64,000 nt of DNA from an uncultured Ruminiclostridium sp. (GTDB lineage Bacteria; Bacillota; Clostridia; Oscillospirales; Ruminococcaceae), in assembly GCA_947594425.1 (NCBI GenBank), contig CANQED010000003.1, forward strand, positions 62,001 through 126,000. The letters run 5' to 3'. Shown one piece after another: positions 33,567 through 41,388 of this stretch. The translations under genes were made by a program, and so were the position numbers. Each line of letters starts with the position of its first letter. The first letter of the stretch is position 1. Below the pieces are notes generated by a model, which worked only from the letters and a program-made list of their open reading frames with translations, was not told where the DNA came from and did no database searches.

Positions 33567-34181
33567 ATGAACGTTATCGCGATAAACGGAAGCCCTCACC
33601 CTAAAGGAAATACATACCTCGCGCTGAGCGAGGCGTGCGCCGAGCTCGATAAGGCGGGTATCTCTTCCGAGATAGTAAACGTCGGCAATCTTAAGCTTAC
33701 AGGCTGCCGTGCCTGCGGGTACTGCGCCTCGCACGGCGGCAAGTGCGTGCTCGACGACGGCCTAAACGAGATAGCCGAAAAGGTAAAGGCCGCCGACGGA
33801 CTTATCGTCGGGTCGCCCGTATACTATGCGGGGATAAACGGCACGCTTAAATGCTTTCTTGACAGGCTGTACTACACCTCATCGGGGAGCATGCGGCTAA
33901 AGCCCGCCGCCGCTCTCGTGGTACTGCGCAGAGCGGGAGGACTGGACACGGTGGAGGACATCTACCGCTTTTTCACCATATCCGAGATGATAGTTACGCC
34001 TACACGCTATTGGCCCGCCGTACACGGCAGAACTCCCGGCGAGGTGACCGAGGACGGCGAGGGCATGCAGATAGCCCGCAATATCGGTAAAAATATGGCG
34101 TACCTGCTAAAGCTAAAGGCCGCGTCGGATATACCGCTGCCCGAGCTTGAGGAGAAGATAAGCACTAATTTTATAAGGTAA
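33567..34181 (+). CDS. NADPH-dependent FMN reductase-like flavoprotein
   Basis: A 204-residue flavodoxin-fold protein. The FMN phosphate loop GSPHPKGNT is at residues 7-15. It has a cysteine cluster CRACGYC...KCVLDD (about 37-52) and the SPVYYAGINGTLKCFLDR motif (about 74-91) common to the NADPH-dependent FMN reductase/iron-sulfur flavoprotein group. I chose the ATG at 33567 because TGGAGG precedes it; the longer frame runs through the palindromic elements. It may act in redox detoxification; the substrate is unknown. Confidence 0.88.
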   Translation: MNVIAINGSPHPKGNTYLALSEACAELDKAGISSEIVNVGNLKLTGCRACGYCASHGGKCVLDDGLNEIAEKVKAADGLIVGSPVYYAGINGTLKCFLDRLYYTSSGSMRLKPAAALVVLRRAGGLDTVEDIYRFFTISEMIVTPTRYWPAVHGRTPGEVTEDGEGMQIARNIGKNMAYLLKLKAASDIPLPELEEKISTNFIR

Positions 34182-34216
34182 TAATAAGCCTTGATATCGG
34201 AAAATACAAAACATAA

Positions 34217-34245
34217 ACCCCCTGCGTTAACAGGGGGTTCGTGTT
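34217..34245. terminator. Bidirectional terminator between reductase and NPGTG gene
   Basis: AACCCCCTG and CAGGGGGTT (34217-34239) form the stem, with T-rich runs on both strands (GTGTTTTG forward, TTTATGTTTTG reverse). It serves both converging genes. Confidence 0.75.
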
Positions 34246-34283
34246 TTGTAAAATAGTTAAAACGTAACTCTAATCAGCTTAGA

Positions 34284-35069
34284 TTACTTTCTCTTGCGGA
34301 TAACTGCTGCTGCTGCGAGAGCGCCTGCTGCGAGTACAGCGGGAGCAACTGCTACTGCAACACCGGTACCGGGGTTGTCATTGCCGCCATCAACATCACC
34401 GGAGCTGCCGCCAACGGTGGGAGCCTCGGTTGCGGGAGCGTCGGTAGCCTCGGGAGCGTCGGTTGCTTCGGGCTCAGAGCCTACTGTCTCACCGGTAACA
34501 AGAGATGTGCCGTTTACAATTACATCAGCAAGAGCGAAAGTGCCGGCAGAACCGTCTGCGGTTCCGTCAGAACCCCACCACCAGCCGAACTGTGCAATAC
34601 CGTCAGTACCTGCTGCGGGAACGGGAGCGTCTGCACCCATAGGAGTGAAATCGTACTTGATGGTCAGATTGCCCTCAGCGTCAACTTCTGCATCGATGGT
34701 GTAGCCCTGTCTGGGATGCTCAAAATGAACAGACTGATCAAGAACGCCCTTGTCGATGTCTACAGCGATCTGAGGATCGGAAGGCTGGAACCACTGTCCG
34801 GTGGAGTCGTTCATACCAAATCCCCAACCGCCCTGATATAAACCGGTGTCACCAAAAGCGCCGCCGATCTTACCGGTGATCTCCATGGTCTCAATAGCCT
34901 TATCACCAAAAAGGTTGATATCCCACTGTACCATCTTAGGTGTTGTAGCCTCGCTCGCGTCAAGAGTGATGGGCTCTACCTTAGTCTCAGCTGCAAACGA
35001 ACTAACTGCAAGAGCGCTTACTGCAAAAGAAGCAGCAGCAACACCTGCTAAAACTTTCTTTAAGCTCAT
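34284..35069 (-). CDS. Secreted NPGTG-anchored protein with a carbohydrate-binding-like domain (261 aa)
   Basis: The signal peptide MSLKKVLAGVAAASFAVSAL closely matches its two paralogues at 25.8 and 26.7 kb. The mature domain (about 30-190) is rich in aromatic residues (MVQWDINLFG, GLYQGGWGFGMND, GIAQFGWWWGSDG), as expected of a carbohydrate-binding beta-sandwich, but I cannot assign a CBM family. A short repeat EATDAPEATDAPATEAP leads to NPGTG, a hydrophobic helix and RKRK. I chose the ATG at 35069; GGAGG lies seven bases upstream, inside an earlier in-frame ATG. Confidence 0.85.
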   Translation of the reverse strand: MSLKKVLAGVAAASFAVSALAVSSFAAETKVEPITLDASEATTPKMVQWDINLFGDKAIETMEITGKIGGAFGDTGLYQGGWGFGMNDSTGQWFQPSDPQIAVDIDKGVLDQSVHFEHPRQGYTIDAEVDAEGNLTIKYDFTPMGADAPVPAAGTDGIAQFGWWWGSDGTADGSAGTFALADVIVNGTSLVTGETVGSEPEATDAPEATDAPATEAPTVGGSSGDVDGGNDNPGTGVAVAVAPAVLAAGALAAAAVIRKRK

Positions 35070-35117
35070 TGGTTTGTCCTCCATAATAATTAGTGTGCCT
35101 CTTTTAGGCTATTTTTA

Positions 35118-35146
35118 ATTATACCCTAAACAAAAATAATAAGCAA
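35118..35146 (-). promoter_or_regulatory. Promoter of the third NPGTG gene
   Basis: On the minus strand, TTGCTT (35146-35141), a 17-base spacer and TATAAT (35123-35118), about 50 bases upstream of the start. Confidence 0.65.
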
Positions 35147-35375
35147 TAAGCAAATTGCACAAATAATCAAGCTAATTTCAGCATATATTTACAAAAATAG
35201 CTGAATATAGGGCAAAATGCGGGAAAATTGCGGGAAAAAGCTCATTTGCTTTTCTTATGCAGGGATATTCCCGCCGCAAGAGCCGCCGTAAAAATACGGC
35301 CGAGAGGAGCTTCTTCTTCATTATCTCTCTCCTTTTAATATTGTGCCGCATAAGGAACAAATTATTATTAATTTA

Positions 35376-35404
35376 TTGACAAAAATTAAAAAATCGGTTA
35401 TAAT
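35376..35404 (+). promoter_or_regulatory. Promoter of the type III toxin-antitoxin locus
   Basis: TTGACA (35376-35381), a 17-base A-rich spacer and TATAAT (35399-35404), about 40 bases upstream of the antitoxin repeats. Confidence 0.85.
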
Positions 35405-35444
35405 ATAATTGCAGATAAAACCTGCGGCGGTTTCCTTGCCGTTT

Positions 35445-35554
35445 TAAGTGGGAACTATAAAAGCGTGTGAACCCTACCGTTAAGTGGGAGCTATAAAAGC
35501 GTGTGGACCCTACCGTTAAGTGGGAGCTATTAAAAAGCGCGTGAACCCTACCGA
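35445..35554 (+). repeat. Tandem ToxI repeats (3 units of 36-38 nt)
   Basis: Units start at 35445, 35481 and 35517. Each begins TAAGTGGGA(A/G)CTAT and ends CCCTACCG. The third has two extra T/A bases. The sequence between successive copies differs at only a few positions. Confidence 0.92.
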
Positions 35555-35569
35555 AAACAAGGATATAAG

Positions 35570-35597
35570 AAAGGCTGATTGTCAGCCTTTTCTTTTT
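35570..35597 (+). terminator. Attenuating terminator between toxI and toxN
   Basis: AAAGGCTGA and TCAGCCTTT with a three-base loop, followed by TCTTTTT. It lies just before the toxin ribosome binding site, the usual position in type III loci. Confidence 0.85.
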
Positions 35598-35612
35598 AGG
35601 AAAGGAAAAATG

Positions 35613-36164
35613 ATGAATAAAAAATTATCTTTATATCAAGTAGATTTAAAATATAATCGAGATTTAGCTAAGTATGATGAAAATGTTTTATCGGTTTCCC
35701 CTCAGATCGGCAAGTCCGGCAGGCCGTTTATCGGAGTGTTGGTAATGGTAAACGGAAAAGAGTATTGCGCTCCTATATCCAGCCCCAAACCCAAGCACGA
35801 AACTATGCCTAAAAATTTTGATTATCTGAAAATAACCGAAAGAATTAACGGCAAAGAAAAATTAATCGCAGTTATAAATTTCAACAATATGATACCTGTA
35901 CATAAAAGTGTAATTAAAAAAATGGAAGTAAAAATTTTTAAGAACGACCCTCCAAATATTAAAACGCACAAGAGATTTTTAGCTAAAGAGTTAGACTGGT
36001 GTCAAAAAAATGCAGATGTAATTCAAAAAAATGCACAAAAAACTTATAGAATGATTACAGAGGGCAAAGCAAAACCAGGTTTAATCCGCCGCTGCTGTGA
36101 TTTTAAAAAATTAGAAGCCGTGTTGGAAAAGAGGCTTGCTGCTTTGGCAAAAACAACAGACTGA
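35613..36164 (+). CDS. toxN: Type III toxin endoribonuclease, ToxN/AbiQ family
   Basis: A 183-residue protein matching the ToxN/AbiQ plan: MNKKLSLYQVDLKYNRDLAKYD at the N-terminus (quoted here only by its ends, MNKK...KYD), then GRPFIGVLVMVNGKEYCAP, the SSPKPKHE motif, and AVINFNNMIPV. A C-terminal basic helical part follows. Family toxins cut RNA at A-rich sites and can abort phage infection. AAAGGA precedes two adjacent ATGs, 35610 and 35613; the second has better spacing. The gene is much more AT-rich than its neighbours, consistent with horizontal transfer. It is followed by a terminator at 36192-36213. Confidence 0.9.
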   Translation: MNKKLSLYQVDLKYNRDLAKYDENVLSVSPQIGKSGRPFIGVLVMVNGKEYCAPISSPKPKHETMPKNFDYLKITERINGKEKLIAVINFNNMIPVHKSVIKKMEVKIFKNDPPNIKTHKRFLAKELDWCQKNADVIQKNAQKTYRMITEGKAKPGLIRRCCDFKKLEAVLEKRLAALAKTTD

Positions 36165-36191
36165 CCGACCGACTATAATGCTATTTTTAAA

Positions 36192-36213
36192 AAGCCGAGT
36201 ATCCGCTCGGCTT
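36192..36213 (+). terminator. Terminator of toxN
   Basis: AAGCCGAG and CTCGGCTT form the stem around TATCCG, followed by ATTATACTTT. Confidence 0.7.
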
Positions 36214-36352
36214 ATTATACTTTAAGATCGCCTTACACTATTATAATACCGCCTATAATACCGCCCTCGGCGTATTTATACATCTTGCGCAAATCGGGTA
36301 GTTGGATAATATAGACAAAAAAGCGGCGTGATTTTTGTGAAAATTACCGCCC

Positions 36353-36381
36353 TTGTCAAGCTGCGATATTATTGATATAAT
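36353..36381 (+). promoter_or_regulatory. Promoter of the GH94 phosphorylase gene
   Basis: TTGTCA (36353-36358), a 17-base spacer and TATAAT (36376-36381), about 50 bases upstream of the start. Confidence 0.72.
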
Positions 36382-36429
36382 TTAGATAAGAGTTCGGCTT
36401 ATGCCAAAAATATGAAAGGAAATAAAAAT

Positions 36430-38811
36430 ATGAACTACGGACATTTTGACCTTGAAAACAAAGAGTACGTTATCACGCGTCCCGACACGCCGTCGGCGTG
36501 GGCTAATTATCTCGGCTCGCCCGAATACGGCGCTATAATCTCCAACAACGCGGGAGGCTACAGCTTTGTTAAGTCGGGCGCTAACGGACGTGTTATACGC
36601 TATCGCTTTAACAGTGTGCCTAATGACCAGCCCGGCAGATACATCTACATAAAGGACAACGACGACGGGGACTACTGGTCGGCGTCGTGGTCGCCCGTGT
36701 GCAAATCGCTTAAAGACTACAAGAGCGAGTGCCGCCACGGCACGGCTTATACCGTGATGACCTCGGAGTATAAGAAGATAAAGTCCGAGGTGACCTACTA
36801 CGTTCCTAAGGACGCTACCTACGAGGTATGGGCGGCAAAGATAACCAACACCGACAACGTACCGAGAAAGCTCTCCGTTACCGGCTACTGCGAATTTGTA
36901 AACGACAACAACTACGAGCAGGATCAGGTCAATTTACAGTACACGCTGTTTATCACCCGCACCTATTTTAAAGATAATTTCATCCTCCAAAAGCAAAACG
37001 AGATATTTAAAAACCCCAATAACGAGAGATTTCTCGGGGTGGCAAGAGCGGACGTGTCCGCCTACTGCGGCGACCGCGACGCTTTTGTCGGCTCTTACAG
37101 GAGCTACGCCAACCCCAAGGGCATAGAGGAGGGGCTCAAGGGCGATCTCAACTATAACACCAACTCCTGCGGCGCACTTCAAAGCGACATCACTCTTCAG
37201 CCCGGCGAAACAAAGGAGCTCACCTACATCCTCGGACAAAAGCCCGAAAAGACAGCAGCCGAGATAATCGCGTCCTATCAGAAAGAGGGCGTGGTAGAAA
37301 AGGAAATAGCACAGCTTAAGGAGTACTGGCACTCAAAGCTCGGCAACCTTGTGGTAAACACCCCCGACGCGGACTTTAACAATATGGTAAACGTATGGAA
37401 CGCCTACAACTGCTTTATCACCTTTATATGGTCGAGAGCGGCGTCGTTCCAGTACTGCGGACTGAGAAACGGCTTCGGCTACCGCGACACCGTGCAGGAT
37501 ATTCAGGGCATAATCCACCTTGCCCCCGAGATGGCAAAGCAGCAGATAATCTTTATGCTCTCAGCGCAGGTGACTAACGGCGCGGGACTGCCGCTTGTAA
37601 AATACACGCATAAGGCGGGCAGCGAGAACACCCCCGACGACCCCGAATACGTGAAAGAGACCGGACACCCGAGCTATCGTGCGGACGACGCGCTGTGGCT
37701 GTTCCCGACGGTATACAAGTACATTTCCGAGAGCGGCGACCACGCTTTCCTCGACGAGGAGATATTCTACGCTAATGACGGAGAAAAGGGCACTGTTTAT
37801 GACCACCTAAAGAGGGCGATAAGCTTCTCTATGAACAATCTCGGCAACCACGGCATGCCCGCGGGACTTCACGCCGACTGGAACGACTGTCTTAGACTCG
37901 GCAAAAAGGGCGAGTCCACCTTTGTGGCATTCCAGCTCGTGTACGCGGTAAAGATACTGCGTACCTATGCCGAGGAGAAGAACGACACCGAGTACATCGA
38001 GTACCTTGACGGAATAAAGGCGGACCTTGACAGAATACTCGCGCCCTGCTGGAATGAGGACAGATGGATAAGAGGTTACAAGGAGGACGGCACCGTTATC
38101 GGTCAGCGCACCGACCCCGAAGCTTCGATGTGGCTGAACCCGCAGTCGTGGTCGATAATATCGGGCTTTGCTACTAAAGAACAGGGCGAGAAGGCTATGG
38201 ACAGCGTGGACAGAGAATTAAACACCCCCTACGGTGCTATGGTAATGTACCCGCCCTATGTCGAGCACGGCTTTGAGGGCGCGCTTATGCAATGCTTTAA
38301 CAAGTGCACTAAAGAGAACGCGGGCATATTCTCTCAGCCGCAGGGCTGGCTGATACTCGCCGAGTCTAAGCTCGGTCACGGCAATCGCGCCTACAGATAC
38401 TGGAAAGAGGCAAGCCCCGCCTCCTACAACGACAACGCCGAGCACCGCGTGCTCGAGCCGTACGTATACGGACAATTTGTAGAGGGCAAGGACAGCCCGT
38501 TCGCAGGGCGCGCGCACGTACACTGGCTGACAGGTACCGCGTCCACCGTTATGGTGGGAACTACCGAGGGTATACTCGGTCTCAATCCCGAAACTAAGGG
38601 CATAGTTATCGACCCGTCCATACCCTCAGAGTGGAAAGAATACACCATGGATAAGACCTTCCGCGGCAAGAAGCTGCACGTCACGGTAAAGAACCCGAAC
38701 GGCAGCGAGCATGGTGTAAAGCAAGTCACCGTCAACGGAGAAAAGATAGACGGAAAGCTGATACTCGACAGCATATTAAAGGCTGAGAACGATATAGTTA
38801 TCGAGATGTAA
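36430..38811 (+). CDS. GH94 disaccharide phosphorylase (cellobiose phosphorylase-like)
   Basis: A 793-residue cytoplasmic phosphorylase. It splits a beta-linked disaccharide with phosphate to give a sugar 1-phosphate. The N-terminal EYVITRPDTPSAWANYLG and NNAGGYSF are GH94 signatures, and the general-acid aspartate lies in LHADWNDCLRLG. VHWLTGTAST and LGLNPETKGIVIDPSIPSEW close the domain. The sequence also resembles chitobiose and cellobionate phosphorylases, so the substrate should be regarded as probable cellobiose only because a GH5 cellulase is in the window. I chose the ATG at 36430 after AAAGGA. Its own terminator follows at 38830. Confidence 0.87.
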   Translation: MNYGHFDLENKEYVITRPDTPSAWANYLGSPEYGAIISNNAGGYSFVKSGANGRVIRYRFNSVPNDQPGRYIYIKDNDDGDYWSASWSPVCKSLKDYKSECRHGTAYTVMTSEYKKIKSEVTYYVPKDATYEVWAAKITNTDNVPRKLSVTGYCEFVNDNNYEQDQVNLQYTLFITRTYFKDNFILQKQNEIFKNPNNERFLGVARADVSAYCGDRDAFVGSYRSYANPKGIEEGLKGDLNYNTNSCGALQSDITLQPGETKELTYILGQKPEKTAAEIIASYQKEGVVEKEIAQLKEYWHSKLGNLVVNTPDADFNNMVNVWNAYNCFITFIWSRAASFQYCGLRNGFGYRDTVQDIQGIIHLAPEMAKQQIIFMLSAQVTNGAGLPLVKYTHKAGSENTPDDPEYVKETGHPSYRADDALWLFPTVYKYISESGDHAFLDEEIFYANDGEKGTVYDHLKRAISFSMNNLGNHGMPAGLHADWNDCLRLGKKGESTFVAFQLVYAVKILRTYAEEKNDTEYIEYLDGIKADLDRILAPCWNEDRWIRGYKEDGTVIGQRTDPEASMWLNPQSWSIISGFATKEQGEKAMDSVDRELNTPYGAMVMYPPYVEHGFEGALMQCFNKCTKENAGIFSQPQGWLILAESKLGHGNRAYRYWKEASPASYNDNAEHRVLEPYVYGQFVEGKDSPFAGRAHVHWLTGTASTVMVGTTEGILGLNPETKGIVIDPSIPSEWKEYTMDKTFRGKKLHVTVKNPNGSEHGVKQVTVNGEKIDGKLILDSILKAENDIVIEM

Positions 38812-38829
38812 TTACCGCTGATTATACAA

Positions 38830-38858
38830 CACGCCCCGCGAACCGTTCGCGGGGCGTG
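38830..38858. terminator. Bidirectional terminator after the GH94 gene
   Basis: CACGCCCCGCGAA and TTCGCGGGGCGTG form a 13-bp stem, followed by AATTTTATTT forward. It separates the convergent DUF389 gene. Confidence 0.85.
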
Positions 38859-38866
38859 AATTTTAT

Positions 38867-40219
38867 TTATTCTTTTTTATCGGAATTAGGGGAATTTATG
38901 TCAAGCTCTATCTTCGTAAGCCCGCTCTCGGCGGCGAGAAAATTCTTCAATGTTGTCTTTTCGTCCACGGTCAGCGGGGACTTTACGCTCCCCGTCACGA
39001 GCAGATATGTGCCGCTCTCCCCGTACATAACGCCGAGGCGTATATCTGATATCTTAGTGAACACCTGCGAGGTCTTTTCGGTCAGGGCGGCGCAGTCTAT
39101 ACGACTGTTGATATCCTCAGAGAGTGCGTCGTTTTTGTCCTTCTCCTCCTGCAACTGCTGTTCGAGCTGATTTATCGTGTTTTCCTGCACGGCGATAGTG
39201 ACCTTATCGCCGTCCGCACCCTCTATGGATTTATTCTGCGTGATATGCAAAGTATAGCCCGACAGGTTATAATCCGTCAGCTTTTGTTCGAGCTCGGATA
39301 TTCTCTCGTCGGTTATCTGCGAGCCTACGAGCGATACGGATATCACCCTGTTTTGATTGTCGGCGCTGCTCTGCACAAGCTGAGTATCGGCGAACACGAA
39401 CTCATTCTTAAGATAACTGCCGATATTCTGATCCAGCACCGACAGATATACCGTGTACGCCCCGCCGATAAGGCTCGGCAGTACGGTGACTATAACAAGC
39501 ACCCTGATTATGCGCACTATGCGCTTTTGCCGCTTAGCGTCTAACTCGTGCTTTACCGGCACGCGCAGCAGCTTTGTCACGATAAGGGCGGAGAGCGCGA
39601 TAAACAGCGTATTTATCATAAACAGATAAAACGCGCCGAAAATAAATGTCGGCTGCCCCGTGGCGATACCGTATCCCACCGTGCACAGCGGAGGCATAAG
39701 CGCCGTCGCGATAGCGACGCCCGGAATAACGTTTCCGGTCTTTTTCCTTGTATTGCCTATGCTGCCCGCAATTCCGCCGAACAGCGCTATAAGCACGTCC
39801 CATATCGTCGGGCTTGTCCGCGATATCATTTCCTCCGTCGCGGTATCGAGTGGAGAAAGCGCAAAATATATCGTCGAGGCGATAAGGCTTATGACTACCT
39901 GCGTGGCAAAGCCCATAGCCGCCTTTTTAAGCAGTGTAAGATCCCGTATCGCTATGGAATATCCCATAGCAAGTATCCCGCTCATAAGCGGGGAGATAAG
40001 CATCGCGCCGATTATCACTGCGGTGGAGTTTACGTTAAGCCCGATAGACGCGATAAGTATAGCAAGCATAAGTATCCACATATTCGCGCCGTGGATGACC
40101 GTGTTTTCTTCCATCATATCGTGCAGCTCGTCATAAGACAGCATATTGCTGCGCATATCGAGCAGCCTGTGAAAGTATTCCTTTACCGAGTGCCTCGGAG
40201 CTTTAATATCGTTAGTCAT
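38867..40219 (-). CDS. DUF389 family membrane protein
   Basis: A 450-residue protein with six or more membrane segments (about 45-255), including the signature stretches STAVIIGAMLISPLMSGILA and GVAIATALMPPLCTVGYG. A soluble C-terminal part (about 280-450) is predicted coiled coil (NTINQLEQQLQEEKDKNDAL) then a small alpha/beta domain. DUF389 (TIGR00341) has no settled function. It follows the small membrane protein gene at 40232 by 12 bases and is probably co-transcribed. Confidence 0.9.
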   Translation of the reverse strand: MTNDIKAPRHSVKEYFHRLLDMRSNMLSYDELHDMMEENTVIHGANMWILMLAILIASIGLNVNSTAVIIGAMLISPLMSGILAMGYSIAIRDLTLLKKAAMGFATQVVISLIASTIYFALSPLDTATEEMISRTSPTIWDVLIALFGGIAGSIGNTRKKTGNVIPGVAIATALMPPLCTVGYGIATGQPTFIFGAFYLFMINTLFIALSALIVTKLLRVPVKHELDAKRQKRIVRIIRVLVIVTVLPSLIGGAYTVYLSVLDQNIGSYLKNEFVFADTQLVQSSADNQNRVISVSLVGSQITDERISELEQKLTDYNLSGYTLHITQNKSIEGADGDKVTIAVQENTINQLEQQLQEEKDKNDALSEDINSRIDCAALTEKTSQVFTKISDIRLGVMYGESGTYLLVTGSVKSPLTVDEKTTLKNFLAAESGLTKIELDINSPNSDKKE

Positions 40220-40231
40220 TATTATACGTCC

Positions 40232-40714
40232 TTATTCAACATTTTGTTCAAGCACTATGCGTGTGGCGTTGAGCTTGTTTAACGTGCGCTTAGCCAGCCG
40301 CACGCGGGGATTTTCGACTATCCAGATATTAGCCGCCTCCCACACGGCGAAAGAGCCGACGATAGATATAAGCTCTACAAACACCGAGCCGATGACCCCA
40401 TCGAGCAATATTGCCGCCGCCACAAACACCACCCCTATGCAGATAAGCCATAGCTGCTTTAGGCGGTTCAGCTTTCGCTGGGCGGCATTGTGCAGCTCGC
40501 GCTCGCGTATCGACTCTTTAAAAGCCCCGCGCACCCTGTCGGCGTTCAGCTCGCCGCCGCACCTTATTCTCAGCACTATCTCGCCGTTTATCTCATTTCT
40601 GCCGTATTGCTCAGACAGATAATCCGACACCTCGGCACTAAGGGTGCGGCAGCTTTCGTCAAATGGGCTGTACAGGTCCTTTTCGGTGGGTATTCTAAGA
40701 TTTATCTCGCACAT
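40232..40714 (-). CDS. Small membrane protein with two C-terminal helices
   Basis: A 160-residue protein. A soluble N-terminal part (about 1-85; MCEINLRIPTEKDLYSPFDE, RTLSAEVSDYLSEQ, GEIVLRIRCGGELN) is followed by a basic helix and two hydrophobic segments (about 90-135) and a basic tail. I do not recognise a named family. I chose the ATG at 40714 because GGAGG lies seven bases upstream; the ATG at 40720 is too close. It is the first gene of a unit with the DUF389 gene. Its first 50 bases and promoter are duplicated upstream (see 40827-40983). Confidence 0.75.
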   Translation of the reverse strand: MCEINLRIPTEKDLYSPFDESCRTLSAEVSDYLSEQYGRNEINGEIVLRIRCGGELNADRVRGAFKESIRERELHNAAQRKLNRLKQLWLICIGVVFVAAAILLDGVIGSVFVELISIVGSFAVWEAANIWIVENPRVRLAKRTLNKLNATRIVLEQNVE

Positions 40715-40826
40715 ATACATTCCTCCGTGTATTTTTCAATGTGTAATTTTACACCCTTTAGGCTGTAAAGTCAAGAAGAATGTATATGATATAAGCCGCT
40801 ATCCCCTGCTTTTAAGTCCCTCCATG
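40665..40826. repeat. Direct repeat copy 1 (about 160 bp)
   Basis: Runs from GGGCTGTACAGGTCC to CCCTCCAT. It contains the 5' end, ribosome binding site and promoter of the gene at 40232, and a duplicated 3' end of the DUF4830 gene. It is about 95% identical to 40827-40983. Confidence 0.9.
40746..40774 (-). promoter_or_regulatory. Promoter of the small membrane protein/DUF389 unit (repeat copy 1)
   Basis: On the minus strand, TTGACT (40774-40769), a 17-base spacer TTACAGCCTAAAGGGTG and TAAAAT (40751-40746). The leader is about 30 bases. Confidence 0.75.
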
Positions 40827-40876
40827 GGGCTGTACAGGTCCTTTTCGGTGGGTATCCTAAGATTTATCTCGCACAT
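40799..40876 (-). CDS. Chimeric 25-residue mini-ORF made by the tandem duplication
   Basis: It starts with the N-terminus of the 40232 protein (MCEINLRIPTEKDLYSP) and runs straight into the C-terminus of the DUF4830 protein (MEGLKSRG) and its stop. It keeps the full GGAGG site and a copy of the promoter (40909-40937). It is probably an accident of duplication, yet it has all signals for expression. Confidence 0.5.
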   Translation of the reverse strand: MCEINLRIPTEKDLYSPMEGLKSRG

Positions 40877-40983
40877 ATACATTCCTCCGTGTATTTTTTC
40901 AATGTGTAATTTTACACCCTTTAGGCTGTAAAGTCAAGAAGAATGTATATTAAGCGCTATCCCCTGCTTTTAAGTCCCTCCAT
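40827..40983. repeat. Direct repeat copy 2 (about 160 bp)
   Basis: A near-identical copy of 40665-40826 with a few small indels. It joins the start of the 40232 gene to the true 3' end of the DUF4830 gene. The junction of the two copies is at about 40826. Confidence 0.9.
40909..40937 (-). promoter_or_regulatory. Duplicated promoter (repeat copy 2)
   Basis: On the minus strand, TTGACT (40937-40932), the same 17-base spacer and TAAAAT (40914-40909). It would drive the mini-ORF and, by read-through, the downstream genes. Confidence 0.65.
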
Positions 40984-41388
40984 AAATCCGTCGAGCTCGG
41001 CGCTGGATATATCGCCGCCTATTATTTTCCCGCCGCATACGAGGATATTGATATTTATATCCTTATAAAAGCCGCCGTTCGGGTCGGGATAGTCGGTCAG
41101 CTTGTAGGTGTAGCATGTCGCATTTTCGCCCTTATAGCGCGACAGGTCGTACCCGCACTCTTTTTGGAGCGAATTGTACTGCTCGTACACGTCGTTAAAC
41201 TCGGCGGGAATAATTATTTCCCTGCTGCTCTCGCCGTCAGCGCAATTATACCCGAGCATAGCGACAAATTCACGCCGCGCCCGCTCGCTCGACCCGTCGG
41301 GCATACTTCTCCCAGCCGCCGAAATGAAAAGCACCGCCGCTGCCGCCAAAATTAACAAGGGTATCAATATCAAAAGCCGTTTCTTCAT
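40957..41388 (-). CDS. Secreted DUF4830-like protein
   Basis: A 143-residue protein with an N-terminal membrane/signal helix (MKKRLLILIPLLILAAAAVL) and an outer domain bearing IIIPAEFNDVYEQYNSLQ, CGYDLSRYKGENATCYTY and VCGGKIIGGDISSAE, which match DUF4830. Function is unknown. AAAGGAGG precedes the ATG. The last eight codons are duplicated in the adjacent 160-bp direct repeat. Confidence 0.8.
   Translation of the reverse strand: MKKRLLILIPLLILAAAAVLFISAAGRSMPDGSSERARREFVAMLGYNCADGESSREIIIPAEFNDVYEQYNSLQKECGYDLSRYKGENATCYTYKLTDYPDPNGGFYKDININILVCGGKIIGGDISSAELDGFMEGLKSRG

Larger units (their letters stand above)
35411..35597 (+). ncRNA. toxI: ToxI-like RNA antitoxin precursor
   Basis: An RNA from the promoter at 35376-35404 carries three tandem repeats of 36, 36 and 38 nt, then a terminator before the toxin gene. 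In type III systems the toxin cuts this RNA into single repeats, which fold as pseudoknots and hold the toxin inactive, and the leaky terminator sets the RNA-to-toxin ratio. Repeat length and copy number agree with the ToxI/AbiQ group. Confidence 0.88.

Noticed and set aside
35445-35554. Possible short CRISPR array
   Set aside because: The 36-38 nt units are contiguous with no unique spacers and are followed by a terminator and a ToxN-like gene, so they are ToxI repeats.
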